Shown here: positions 46,302 through 59,966 of the stretch, piece by piece
Numbering within the stretch: position 1 is the stretch's first letter
How the letters are laid out: every line of letters begins with the position of its first letter
DNA from: Sipunculus nudus
Lineage: Eukaryota > Annelida > Sipuncula > Golfingiida > Sipunculidae
Direction of reading: 5' to 3'
Assembly (NCBI GenBank): GCA_026874595.1
Contig: CM049321.1
Location: forward strand, 19,068,979-19,132,978
Length of the DNA: 64,000 nt
Program-made: the position numbers and the translations under genes
Notes under the pieces: model-generated
What the model was told of the DNA's origin: nothing
What the model saw: only the letters and a program-made list of their open reading frames with translations
Databases searched by the model: none

Positions 46302-49300
46302 TATATACAATAAAATGTGAAATATGCCAAAAAATTATTTTTCACCTTGTCCTGTCAACATGCCAGTATGACTGTCTTAAAACCTGTTTCACTTTAACAA
46401 ACCATTGAGTATTATTAAATGTCAGTGGTAGCCAGTTAAATGTAGGATTTTCTGTTGGGTTCTCATATCATTACTTTATCAGTACTGGGGCATGTATCAG
46501 ATGATACCAATACAATATTTGACTCTTTATTACAATGTATCAGTGCAAGAGTGAATCATTACAGCTGTAACTGCATGTTAACTACCCTGTTTATTCAATT
46601 CTTATTACAACTTGTGATGTCACACTTACAACATCAATCACAGCATAACAAAGCAGTCTTCTGAAGTGCTTAGGCTCAGCCCTGAATGTCCAAAGAAGTT
46701 AAACCATGTGCCAAGGTTGGAGCTTGACATGCATGGTCCTGTATGGTACACTGGGTAACTGACCAGCTGTTGTTGGTACATGCCATTCCAAGAGCCAGAG
46801 AACTTAACCAAGCTATTAAATTTGATGAAGTCATTTAAAGTAATCAAGTAGGAGTTGTTAAGTCACAGCCTGCTCAGAGATGATGAGAGTTTGTCACGTG
46901 GGCTAATGGGAATGAGTGAAAGCATGGGATTTGCTTGGACGTTCTACATTATACCTGAGGCCTTGAAGGGAAACCATTACCTCATCTAGGCTGTACAGTT
47001 GATAATTATATAAGGACCTACCATCATTGGTAAGATTACAACAATTTTTTTCCTCAATTTTTACCAAAGGAAAACTTACTTTTTTTAGTCTGCAATAAAA
47101 CTAAGGTTAAACCACCTAGAAGTTGAACTATGGGTATTCTACAGTAACTTTATGGGAATATATACTAGACATATACTGGCACACAGCTGATAAGTTATAA
47201 AGGCTGATGAGGTATATCAGTATATAAATTGATTGATTTAGGATAAATCATATGGTTATTGATGGCCAAGCAGGAATAAACTGATCAGATTATAAGGAAA
47301 TAAATATTGAAAATAATTGCATTATGAAACTGCATTAATAACAAAGAGACAACAAAGGATAGAGACTCCATAAGGTTAGAAAAATTCCCAACTAGATACT
47401 TACATTGTTCATAGCTGTACTACTAGCTTTTGACTGTATCACACGGTCATCGTCATCCGACTGGTTTGCTTGACAGATAGAGTCCTTCAGGATTTACTTC
47501 AAAGAAATGTTAGATCTTGTTCTGTGAAGAACATAGTTAATGGCTGCTCCTGCATATTTGTCATGAATGTCGGGAAATTCAATTTGTGGCTAATCATAAG
47601 TGTAACTTTTCTTCATAGTAAATCTTTAAAACCATGCTTAATTCAACATTAAATCTTTCAGTCCTGAACCAAACGCTAAATAACTTAAAGATATTGTATA
47701 TTTGTGGGCAGAGTTGCCACACTGGCCCCTAATTATTGGTCAATTAATGCCTTAAATTAATGTCTTTTGTGATTTATTACCTTTGTGTTTTGTATTCACT
47801 TTAAATTTGCTGTAAATTTTTTTGACAAAATCAAAAATGAACCAGGTCTGCATGAATTTAGCTAAATATTCTTGTAGTCAGATTTACTTTGTGTATATAA
47901 TTCAAGTTTTCTTTGAAATTCAAATCTTGAAGAGGGCTATAGCTAAAGCACACAAACAACATGCTGTGTATAGTACTAGTTTTGTCACAGAAAGATTTTT
48001 CATTGAAAGCATTTGGTCACAAGGTCAAATATGATTGACAGTGCTATATTTATATAACTTATGTGAAGGAAAAGGGCTGAGATTTAAAGCAGTCCTAAAC
48101 AAACATGGTGGACATTAAACCACACCAGACACACCAGGTGAAAGTCGCACAGAAAAAAAATGTCAAATTTATGGTGATGTAGGATTTTTTGGGTGCGCAG
48201 GGACACGTTATTTTAGTATCTCAGGGACCTTAAAATCAGGCTTTCAACCTGGGAATAAAGCGGGTGTCTGTTTAGTATCATGAATGAGGATGGATGGAAA
48301 TTTGGGACCCAGACGGTGCTAAGAAGCAAAATGGAACTTCGGTGCCTTCTTGACAGAGAAATCCATTTCTAAGTCCAGCCCTTATCAGCCACTGAAGTCC
48401 CATCCGGTTTGATTTAGTGTTACTGCCTGGGGTAACAGAGACTGGTCACATGCTGGTCTCAGTTATCCATTGTTGTATTGTTAGTCAATTCAAGTCAAGG
48501 TAAATAAATCTGATTAATGGTCTGGCCCTTGTGAAACCTATACTTGATCATTGTAACTAGGTCTCTAATATACATTATTATAAGTAAATGAACTAATTTT
48601 AAGTGCATATCAATGTGATTTATAATAATTATCTCTGAAGGAAAGTGGATATCAAATGATTTATTTAAATATATTTTGATGTATTAAAAATGGGTGTTAA
48701 ATGCATCAATCAGGTATTCAGGTCCTGTTATTGGCCACCGAGAAACTTTTTTACGTCATTTTATTACATTCTACCCATAATGCAACAGTGATTTGGTAGT
48801 GTTATGAGACAAAAGAAAGGTTAATACATATTGCAGGGTCTTTACTCTTCCCGTTCCCTGGAGGAAAGTTATGTCTGACGCTAAATTATTCAAACGACCG
48901 CCACTAGTAACATCTATTTGACATGACAGATACGCAGAACCACAGATTACTGATTGCTTATAGTGAACTTAATGTTCCATTGTCAACAGACTGGGCCTCT
49001 CATGCTTCCTCCTTTAATCAAGATAGACATTTACTTCCCCATCACATTATCCTGGCTTTCTCCTTTATTTGGGAGTTACCGATTCTTGTCTTGGCTGGTC
49101 CAGATGCTGAACTAACACAGGCAGCTTCGTCTGATCAATGGATGTATTACCTGAAAAAAATGTCTTTTTGCAGCTGTGTTTAGCAGGAGGCAAATAACTT
49201 GGGAATATCAATGATTCTGGAATAATATTTCATAAAACAGTATAATGCAATATAATATAAGATAAAATTATGTTATACAATACACTATAGTGTATGTAAT

Positions 49301-49988
49301 ATAACACAGCATGATAAAAATCCATTTAATTGCAAAGCATTGTAATAGAATAGGTGCAAGAAAACATTATGTATTACTCCATGATCTACCAGATATTTAC
49401 ATCAAGATATACATATGTAGATATATTATAAAGAAGACATATACACAGGCAAGATTTCAATTCAGAGCCAAAGTTAATTGGATATTACATTACAAATACT
49501 AGCTTATATAGGCCTGGTGGTAGTACCTTATCTGCAATTAATTTATATATATATATATATGTATAATATTATTGATGGACCCAGGTGTACAAATAGACTT
49601 TTAATATTAAAACATTTAAAACTGAGCTATTCAGAATAATCATGATACAGTTTATTAAATCTTCCCTGAATAAAGTGTTATCTTATATTTTGACATACAT
49701 TTCATGACACTAAATGCAGAGTTTGTTCACCCTGCGCTTAATTAAATCTTCAAAAAAGAAATTAAATTAATTGTTTCCTGCCATCCTTGAAATTTGATTT
49801 CCATAGATTGAGCTTCACCTGATTCCAGTTGAGGAAAAATCAGGGAATATGGGAAAATGCAGGAAATGAAAATTAATTGGCCTAAAAGAGAAATTTAAAT
49901 AAATTTAAATTGTATTTAATTGTTTAAGACAATGGCAGCTGATGATTGCTAATAGTTGATTCCTTCATGACCTGGTCTATAGTTATTA
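46302..49988. other. Intronic DNA, nothing recognised
   Basis: AT-rich. No exon, RNA or repeat family supported. The 86-codon frame at 48923-49183 has no recognisable domain. Confidence 0.4.
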
Positions 49989-50084
49989 CTGTGAAACCTG
50001 TTTAATAAGACTACTAAAAGTGGTCTTTATTCATAGGTGGTCTTATTAGACAGTTGGTCTTTCAGACAGGTTCATCTGTAGTTA
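49989..50084 (-). mobile_element. Small MITE, family M, copy 1 (about 96 bp)
   Basis: ctgtgaaacctgtttaataag at the left and gacaggttcatctgtag at the right are imperfectly inverted. The centre, aaaagtggtctt through ggtggtcttattagacagt, is the complement of the phrase in 62940-63010. TA precedes the left end. Confidence 0.65.
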
Positions 50085-53000
50085 AACAAGCTTATACCAC
50101 CCATTCTTTATTTTGCACTGCAGTAGCTCCTACTTTAAAATGATTAAAAGTATCTCTCAATTTACGGAGAAAAATATAACCCCCCCTTAGGACACATGTC
50201 ATCATTCCTGACAGTTCAATGCCAAAAACATGCATATATCTGAGGCTTAATGGTCACAGAGGAGTTCAGTGGTTTAGTGCGACAACCATCAATAAATATA
50301 TAATCAATATTGAAGGACCTGTCGAACACCATTCTCAAGACAATGCTAACATACTTTCATGTTCAGTGACTCTGCAGAAAAATTTTAGCAGATCACAGTA
50401 ATTGTCTTCAGTCATCATGTAAAGACTGATAATTCATGCTTTTATAATTTTCAGAACTTTGATCTTACTCATCAAAAGATGCTTCACCAATGGATGCCAT
50501 TTTGTTTACTGCCTTCTGTGATTATTTCCCACAGATATAAAGGAGTTTTATGCATGTGCATACATAATGGTATAGATGATCGAAAACATGGTAATTTTTC
50601 AGCTGCAGACACTTTAATTTTTGTGGAATAACTTGTTAGAATATTGTCAACTTTAAAGAACTGTTTATCAACTGCAGTAATTTGATTGAGCAAATGACTA
50701 TATTTCTGGTTTGTTAATAATTACTTGCTAATTTAAACCTACAGTAGGATATTGCCTTCCATTATTTTCAATTAAATTTGCTGGCCTGCCAGTTTTGCTG
50801 AGTTCATGTTTTTTCACAATACTTATTGTTCTTTTGATGTACTTTTTTTTCTTAACAATATCACTACACATATTTTATTGTGTCTGTGTTTTGAATTAAC
50901 TTATAATATTGCTTTTATATATCTGAGAGTGGTTGTATGCTTAGGATATAGTATGATTTAAACAAATTATAAGCATGCAGTCCTTTTGACTGTATATCTT
51001 GGGACACTGATGTTGTCATTGGGGTAGTAGGAGTAAAAATCATACCTAATTTATATAAATAACTGGAAATCTGCATTCTAAGGAATGCAAGCCTCTGCCA
51101 TGTGGGGGATGCCTTGTAAATATTTATGCATTTTCAAAGGTTTGAAAGTGCCGTTATTTAATTTAGTTTTTGAAATCCTTGAAAATTGTTGCATTTTCAA
51201 AGATTTAAAAGTGGTTTAATTTAGTCAGTTCTGAAAATTTCCTTGAAAAGACCTTGAAATTATTCTAATGGCTAGCTATGACAGAGAAGAGAGAAAATGC
51301 AATTGATTTAAATGTTTGGTTGACAAAGATAATAATATTTTCGTAAACTACACTTACACAAGATGAAAAATATAAAAATGTAATATATGGTCTGATGGCA
51401 TGAAATAAAATCAATAGAATTTTACATTTTATTGTTTTTATTTTTTTTTTCTTTGATTGTTTTATTGCTAAACAAATTTAATCCAGTATCATTCAGTCTG
51501 ATAACTACCCTTCTTTTGTACATAGGTATTTCCACCTATAACTGTGTGAAAAACACAAATCTTAGAGAAGATTCCCTGAGGTGATACAATATAGAGGTTT
51601 ATTCTGTTTCTCATAGAAAAAGAGATACATCTGCTGGATGTGGTGACATAAATAACTTACACCTATATCTGACGACTGTTTCATCTGACCTATCCATAGC
51701 TGTAGCTAAGTGGTCAAGGTACATGATATGATAAAAATAATAATAGGAAGCTTTGTTATCAGTTTTATGGCCAGTGTGATGTACGTTAAAGCTTTTGGAT
51801 GAAGTATCTTATGTATATAATCCAGCTGCAACATATTGGTAAAAAGAAATATATTTTACCACTTTTGGTTTGTTTTAGTTAAAGAAAACATGGGCACTAC
51901 GGCTTTCAAATACTGCCAATATAATGGAAATATCAGATATATAATATACCAGATGAAAAGGTAAAAGCATTTAAAAATAAAATACATTGCCCTTTACATA
52001 GAGAAAATTTCATATATAGTTTAGTGTGTTCACAAATTACAAAAAAATAATCAGTAAGAACCATTTCATTGAGTACTACATTTGTCAAATTGTTTTTGGC
52101 TGAATTTCTTTTGGCCCATAACTTAAGAACATCTTCTATAACTAATAGAAAATAAAACTTCATTGTTAACATGTTCCTACATTTATGTGTATAAGAAACC
52201 ACATACATTTAAAGAAATTATGTTTTTAGCAGTTTATGGGACCAGAAAGCTAGATGTTTTTGTAGATATATACTTATGACCTTGGTAAACATATGGTTAA
52301 GCCTCTTAAAATCCAGGAACTATCACTTCTCTTATTTAATTGTCTGTCTGCAGTTAGTTAAATATATCCACTCAGTTCATGTGGAGTGATCATTGCTGGG
52401 TTTGTGATTGCATGGTCTTTGGGAGACTGCTTTCTGTGCTAAGACCCCTGGCCAAGGACAGTACCTCAAGGACACACTTCTTCTCCATCAGGGAGTGAAT
52501 GGGTACAAGGTCATAATCATATATGCAGCAGATAATATGAAGAATAAACTAGAAAGGTAGTCTGAGACTGCAAATGTACCTCTGCCAGGTTCCTATTAAC
52601 TCTTTTTGTGTGTGATATAGACAAATGTTGCAATGTTCATCATCTTATCACTGAATCATAGTTGAACTCATGAACAAAACTGGCCTTGACTAATACCTGG
52701 CCCTAAGCTGGGAATTAGATATTACCATATAACTCTCAGGTGTATAGAATCTTAAAAAGATACCATGATGATCCAAATTTTAATAGATTGTTACCAGGAT
52801 GACACCCAAACCTGCCAACCAAATTCATCAGAAATTTGTTTAGAACTGTTAATATTGTAACAGACAAACTAATCAAATAACCATCCAACAATGATCAACA
52901 CATATTTTGTACCTCCTGAAGGTAGGCTATAATTAACTTCCAATCGATATTATGGGTGCATACCTGGTCTACATGTTGCCCAGGGCATGGACTCAAGTTC

Positions 53001-56000
53001 CAAGAATGAGTAGGCTTGCAGGAAGCAAAATAGAGGGTGCACACGTACACATTTGCATTTATTTTTGTGCAGGTAGAAATCGTACCGAGGTTGCACTCTG
53101 TGTATGTATTATAAACCAACAAAAAATATGTTGGTGCAGTATCTTATTTTTTTTACTATTCATAAACATCACAATCATAAATTAGCATTTCTATTCTTTG
53201 AGCAACAGAAACTCCTTAACAAGCAAATTTTTCTCACCAGCAATAGCATTACAAGGTGTTTGTTGAAACTTTTGGTGCATGTAGGTTTTGTTTCAAGGGT
53301 GCACCTGGAGCATGTAAATTTGTTTAGCCTAATTCGTACCACGGGCTTGAAAGACCATAGAGGAAAAATGGGATAGTACTGACATCATTGGACATATTAT
53401 GTCTGTTAATTAATCCAGTGTTTCCCTCTTTCTTTTTATATGCAGTGTTTCATACATATATTTGTTGACCTTGTATGTGATGAAGAATTAAAAAAAATGT
53501 TTTCATGTATTGCAGATATTGTCTTTGGTCATTTTAATTTATATACTTCAGGTTTAATTAAGGCAGATAGCTAAAAGTCATTCCATGGGACCACTCTACT
53601 TCATTCACACATTGTTCTTTGCTAGACTTTAAGTACAACACATGGTCATGACATAGGCCCATATTTGAAAAAATAAAAAAATAAATATAATATTTTAAAA
53701 CAAACATGTGACCCTTAGTTTTTGCCTTAAAAAAAGAGCAGAATATGGACAAAGTTATTAATGAATAATTTAAACAATGTCTTTATCAGTCATTAATATG
53801 CATAACATGCTTGGAAATTACTGGGCCTTGCATTAATTATATTACAGATTTGTGTTCTCAACATAATGTTATGTCTGAATACTCACAATTTAGGCTCCAT
53901 TAATATTACTTCTTCATTCAGCAACATCATATGATATACCATGAAAGTGAAATATTGATACTGGTATCAAAAGACACTCATGTCCCTACCTATGAAATAC
54001 TGCAAAGTTACATATTTATGAAGATATTGCACTGGCAGTTAAAGCACTGCATATGCCATACCACGAGGTGAAATATTTGTGTGGATATTGAACTGACAGT
54101 CCAAGCAGCCAGTGTGTGATAAGAAATCAGTCACATTCTTTGGCAACCTCATAATAAATCATATTACGTTAGTTTTTAGAAAGGCCAGTCAACTGCAGCT
54201 TTGGAGATCATTTGGTGCAGCTGTACCAGAACCAGGAAGCCAGAGATAAAATATGTTCTCAGTGAACCCAATAGGAAGAGGTTCATTGATTTCGAGCTGT
54301 CAGATTTGATAACCAGTGACAATGGCTTCCGATGGATCCGTTGGTAGTTTTACCCAGAAAGGCCAAACCTGAGACTTGCGAACACGAGTTTTGGTCTCAA
54401 GTGATTGTGACCTTCACTCTCAAGCAACCTTGACCTTTCCACATATTTCTGACAACGCCCAAATGTGTCTGCTTTCCAGACGAAAGTGCTTAAGTCCTGA
54501 TTTATCCATAGCTGGTTCTTCGAGGATTTAAGTTCGTTATTGTGTTAGGGAAATAAATTTGGCAAACACTGTGTGTCACATGTGCCAATTTTATGGTAGT
54601 TTGATGCATTATCTGACGGCTTATGGTTTTTTTCCATGAAGAACCACCATAAGTGTCTGTTCAAAGGAGACTAATGAATCATTGATATAATATTGTGCTG
54701 ACGTCAGCAAAAGTCTGAGACAATGAGCTGTTCAATGGGGAACATAGGTTAATAAACGTCAGTTTTTGTAATTAATATACAGATTGGGAACACATGATCT
54801 TTTTAGGTGGTCTTTTATTTAATTACAGTTAATAATTAATATAAATATTTTGAATTCCCTGTTTGTAACAAAATTATGCTTCGATCAGCAACACATTAGG
54901 ATATTTTAATATACATTATTGATAGGTCCGTGAATTGTTGGAGGCCTTAAAGTTGATTCAATAATTGATTATTAAACTTCTATTCAGTTCTTGATTCAAT
55001 TATAACTTTACAATTGAATTTTAGACTTTCCTTTAAATAAAAGCAAATATTTCACCACATTGGATGTATATATATTTAGGCAACATTGTAGGCAAATAGA
55101 GGAACAATGTATCTCTTTGTTAATTGCCACTTTTATATTTATCTGCATGTGGAGCACTCTGTACTGTTGAGCATTGAAGTTGATCTAGGGTGAATGCATA
55201 TACCACAAATAACATAAACATTATAATGTGCTCTGTCAAAATTCACAGCTCACAGAGGGCTTTGGGCTGATAAATGCAAAAAAAAAAAAAAAAAAATCAA
55301 AATGAATCTAATTGCAGTTAAGAATTGATTACAATTTAACCAATCAGATCCATTTTAATTGAGGGGATGTAAAGTCAGTGTATCAATTTTTCTATGCATC
55401 TCTAATAGCAGAATGGCATCCATCTCACCAACATAGAAATATGGAGATTTTTTTTTTTCTTGGATAAAATGTGCTTTGTACTGTCAAAAAAAAGATTTCT
55501 CACCTCTCACTCAGTCTGATCCTTTACTTGAATCATAACCGTGATTCAACTACACATGTATAGACCTTCCTGTTAAAACATACCCATCTAGTTTTATAAA
55601 TATATGGTAGTTATTTAATGGGCCTAACAATCTGTTTTGAAACAAATGATTAATAGATAATGTGTGCTTCAACATTTGTGCCTTTTATAGTACAATCTAA
55701 TTAAACTTCTAACGTCTGAATTCATGAATATGCACTTTTTTATCAGTTAGAATATTGCTTTTCACAGAGTGTTGAATCTTTAATGAATATATGAGTCACA
55801 GGCTAGTTGTAATTATAGTGTGCTCAGGTTGAAAATTTGCTACCTGTTTTACCATTACCAGGAAGTTATACCTGCATGGGCATCTTGGTAATGCTATTAA
55901 CTTTTATCAACACAGGTATTGCATTGTAAATTCATAGTGTACCATTGTTCCTTACAAGTCCTGTAATATTTTGCCAGTGTCATGTAAGGGGTTATTTATA

Positions 56001-56108
56001 CTGCATTTGGGATTATTGCTATAGTCCTAACGACTGAGGTAATCCTTTTACTTCAGCAGCTAAGGAAAGGGTCAGCTGTGGGCAAGCAGAATGTGACTAA
56101 AGCTTTAT
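50085..56108. other. Intronic DNA with faint SINE remnants
   Basis: No supported gene. 52380-52600 and 53290-53410 show weak similarity to the family T SINE body (caagg.ca.tacctcaaggacacac, ggcttgaaagacca.agagga). The hairpin tgcattctaaggaatgca at 51070-51087 repeats that at 13365-13382. A pure A run of about 20 lies near 55279. 54180-54540 is GC-richer and matches no repeat in the window. Confidence 0.4.
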
Positions 56109-56515
56109 GCTTCTGTGATCTAGGGTTAGAGCACAAGATTTGAAATTCTAATCTCAGCAAAGGCACTTTGATTTTTCATGGTGGGCCCCAAAGCTTGGTG
56201 AGTATTCTGCAGGCTTAATGGGAAGTCCATGCCCCATGGTTGTGGGACACTCACAAACAAGTGCGCCTTTCAGGGGTTCCTAGGTGCTAAGACCCATCAA
56301 TGGGGACAACTACACACCCACAAACTGCAGGTGCAGTAGTCACCGGGCTTGGTTAACACCACTGGATATAAAATGAGAGGAACTGGACTGTCATGGAGAC
56401 CAAACCAGGAATGTAATTGTGCAGATGTACATACTTAGTTGAGCTAGCATTATAAGTGGGGGTGTTTTTCCTCCGACAAAAAAATAATCATTTAAAAAAT
56501 ATTGAGGCAGATCTG
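56109..56515 (+). mobile_element. tRNA-derived SINE, family S, copy 4
   Basis: gcttctgtgatctagggttagagcacaag followed by attctaatctcagc: the anticodon-arm and B-box part of the head is shortened compared with 6102-6550. The body matches (gcaggcttaatgggaag, actcacaaacaagtgcgcct, gtcaccgggcttggtt). It ends with an A-rich run and ttgaggcag. Confidence 0.8.
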
Positions 56516-56595
56516 GAACTGCGTTTAGGCATGGGAGGATGTGCAGTGTATGAGGTTTGTTCTAGTCCTATGATATTTATAACCAGAAACTTTTC

Positions 56596-56922
56596 AAGCA
56601 TGGTGGGTTAATGGTTAGTGCACTTTACTTGTGACCACAAGGTTGTGGGTTCACATCCTGTTCTGACTGTCTTCCTTGCAAAGACTTCTAGCCAAGGTCT
56701 TTACCACAAAGGTGTGCTCTCTCGACCCAGGAGTGAAAGGGTACTGGTCATGGGTGACAGGCAAATGTAGAATGAAAAATTTTTAGTGCCTACTTCAGCT
56801 GCTTGGGTTGTATGCTACAAGAATAGACAAGCTCAAAAGACGAGGAAGGCAAAATGTAAAGTTGGAAGAGAGTGACATTGTTGTTGACATCAGACTATAA
56901 ACCCTGATCTTTACCTCTAGAA
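56596..56922 (+). mobile_element. tRNA-derived SINE, family T, copy 2
   Basis: A good tRNA-like head: tggtgggttaatggttagtg, then gtgggttcacatcctg as B box. The body matches 33355-33703 (ggtgtgctctctcgacccag, ggaaggcaaa, catcagactataaacc). It lies 80 bp downstream of a family S SINE in the same orientation. Confidence 0.84.
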
Positions 56923-59900
56923 GCTACCAATAATATGCCAGATGCTAATGTTTTAAATTTAGAAGCTTGTTTGTATTTATTCCAGTTTTCCATTGTGTTA
57001 TTTATTCCAAGGAAACAGCAAATTCATATTCCTACACTTTTCTCGATCCTTAAATACATCTTGGAATTGGATTTTCTTTCAGAGGGACCCTCTTTGTATG
57101 AGTAAAATGTGCTCCTCTAGTGCTTATCTACCACCTCACACTGTAAATCAGGTTTTCCCAAAAGCGGAAGATGGCCGTCCTTTTTTGTGACCACGTGTCA
57201 CCATAAATTTTCATCAAGGGTTTCCTGTGCCCCTGTTCTTTGCTCCTTGCTTGTATTTTCAGGTTTTGCACAAGCTTTCCTGGGCAGTTAATTGTGCCTT
57301 CTAAATTATTGCAAGAGATGATTTTCTAATTGCCTCTGCCAGGAGGGTATGTTTTCATCCCTGTTTGTGTGTTTGTTCACAAAATAACTTGTGCAGTCAT
57401 GAATGGAATCTCCTGAATTTTCAGGGAATTTTCAGATTAGGCTAATGAATGCATGAATTAACCTCTGAATATGGGTTGAATAAGTGAATGCAAACAGTTT
57501 TACGAGCATCCAAAAATATGGTACTCCCACATTGTGGAGGCTTGCATTCCTTTTTTATTTTCTGTGTTTCTTGAAACCATTAGTTTGGGCTGCAATTCAG
57601 AAGCACATTAAAACCCAGATGTCATGGTTCACATGTCAAAATTTTTGTATACCACTAGATCTGTTAAGCTAGTGATAATATTTACCTTGATATATTATAA
57701 TCTAAATTCCTCATAGCATATGAGACATGAGGTTACATACATATACAGCCATAAAATGACAAAATTGATGATAGAAAAAAACATGCGAAATTCTAGGAGG
57801 ACAAAAAGGTAAAAACGGAGGTGTTTCTGTATTGATTTTTTTCAGCAGAAACATAATTGTAAGTGGCTAGACCCAAAGAACTCCATCAACAGGTGTCTCC
57901 TGATGACATGGAGAGACAAATGTGTCATTCCACATGCATGGTGTCGCATAAATAACGCCGGTAATGGCCGAGTGTCTCAAGACAAGATGTGGATCCATCA
58001 CTTCACAGACCACCAGCCTGATGCTAATGTTATTAGTACCTGGTTGTGACCTACACAACTTTCTGTAGTGTTTTACTGATATGGATCCAGAACCTGATTG
58101 AACGACCAACCCTGAGCCATCAGTACTGTCATTGAGCTTATATATTTATTAGGGTTGTAATCATTCTTTTAAGAAAAGATGCATTGAATTGCAAACCCTC
58201 GATTAAATTGTTATCAGTCATTAACCTCAGAATCGATTCATTTTGATTATTATATTTTTTGCATATATCATCCTCAATTCCTCTCTGAGCTCTCAAATTT
58301 GACAGAGCAGTTTCCGATGTCAAAGCTCAAAAGACACAAAAAGACATTGTCACTATATAAATATTTTATCCATTTCAATATGCTATGATGTAAAAAAGTA
58401 ATAGAAAAAAACTTTGTCAGGGGTATTGATTTTAACAGAAGGCACATATCTATATAATGAAGGTTTTGTAATCTTTGCTTGATATGTTTTGCCTTACTGT
58501 ATCCCAACTCATTTCAAGGATTTCAGGGTATACTTTATCGAAAGCAATCCATCAGACTCTGTCTCTTCTAACTCTGTACAGGTCTTTGAGTTCAATCAGC
58601 GTGAAAACTTTTTTAGTGATTTTGAATAAAGATATATGTTTCAAACTGACTTTTACTTTGTAGTCCTGGATTTCCTGTCAAAGATGCAAAACAACATGAA
58701 TATTATCCTAACCAGCGGTTTACTGATAACAGAGATATTTCTTCTTTTGTGTGAACTTAGTGGAATGGGGGGGATGAGCTCACAGAGTGACTTTCTTCAG
58801 AAAGCGGCAAATTCTTTGAAAGGAACCTCTGTGTTCAAATAGTTATATACATGTATGTATGTGAAATCCAGATAAACATTTGGTAGGAGCAGATAATCAT
58901 ATCAAGAGGAAAAGAATAAGAAGATTAATTTTACAAAAGAACTAGAAAAGCACTCAGAGAGCACAGACCTCCACCAATTTGCAACGCAGCTCATAACCTA
59001 TTATGGTATTGTCTGAAATGCAGTATATTTCCTTACAAAAATTCCTGGATCCAGATGGTGATCTTGATCACCTCCTAAATTTATTCAACTCTTCCTTGTA
59101 TCATTGCTGTGATATCAGATTAATTAATAGCTTCATGAGGACAAACCTTGTTGAAAAAATTACACGTAGAAGAAAATTGATATGTACTTTGCTAACATTC
59201 ACTTATAGCTGGGGGAATCAAGTTTATTTCTGTTGTTTTACTCATGTAATGTTTGATATTTGTTTCTCAATTGCTAGTGTTTGCTGATAGCTGATGGATT
59301 TAATTAATTCCTATTGGGTATCTGTTGAATAATCAAGAATGCTCAAAAACCACTTATTATATGTATCTGAAATAAATAGTAACTTTAGAGCTCATTGCAT
59401 AAAATTACATATGGATAACTTGTAATGAAAAAGTTACAGTGGATTTTTATCTCTGTATGTCTGTCTAATTTTAATTATTATGTGGTTGTACTGAAGAAAG
59501 TGACAGTTCTAACAAACAGGACCAGTTGGATTTAGAAAATGGGATATAGATTGATATGCGTTTAATGTACACCAATTTGCACTCAGGCTTTCAGCATAGG
59601 GAAGATATGTTTAATTGAAGCAGATTTATGTTGCCACTCACATTGAAACCACTGCAGGATAGAAAATCCTCTCTGAGGTTTGCGATGACCTTTATTTAGT
59701 TAAGTTTGGGGACTATTTTTAAGAATACCTGCTCTTTGTCTGATGGACATCAAAGATGAGCTGTACGAGTGACCTCTCACGGGTGCCTGCTAGCTTAAGG
59801 TTTATCTGCCGAACATGGATGCACCATTTTAAAAGATCCCTCATATAAATCAACCACTCCCTGCACTTTCTTGAAATACTTAAAAGTCCTTTGGTTTCTC

Positions 59901-59966
59901 CCAATTGGTCTACTGAAATTTGGGTTTCTGCTTCTTCCTAAAGAGGAAAGAGGTGAATATTAATTG
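56923..59966. other. Intronic DNA, nothing recognised
   Basis: AT-rich. 57860-58135 is GC-richer and lies on neither strand in a recognisable domain. No splice-supported exon was found. Confidence 0.4.
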
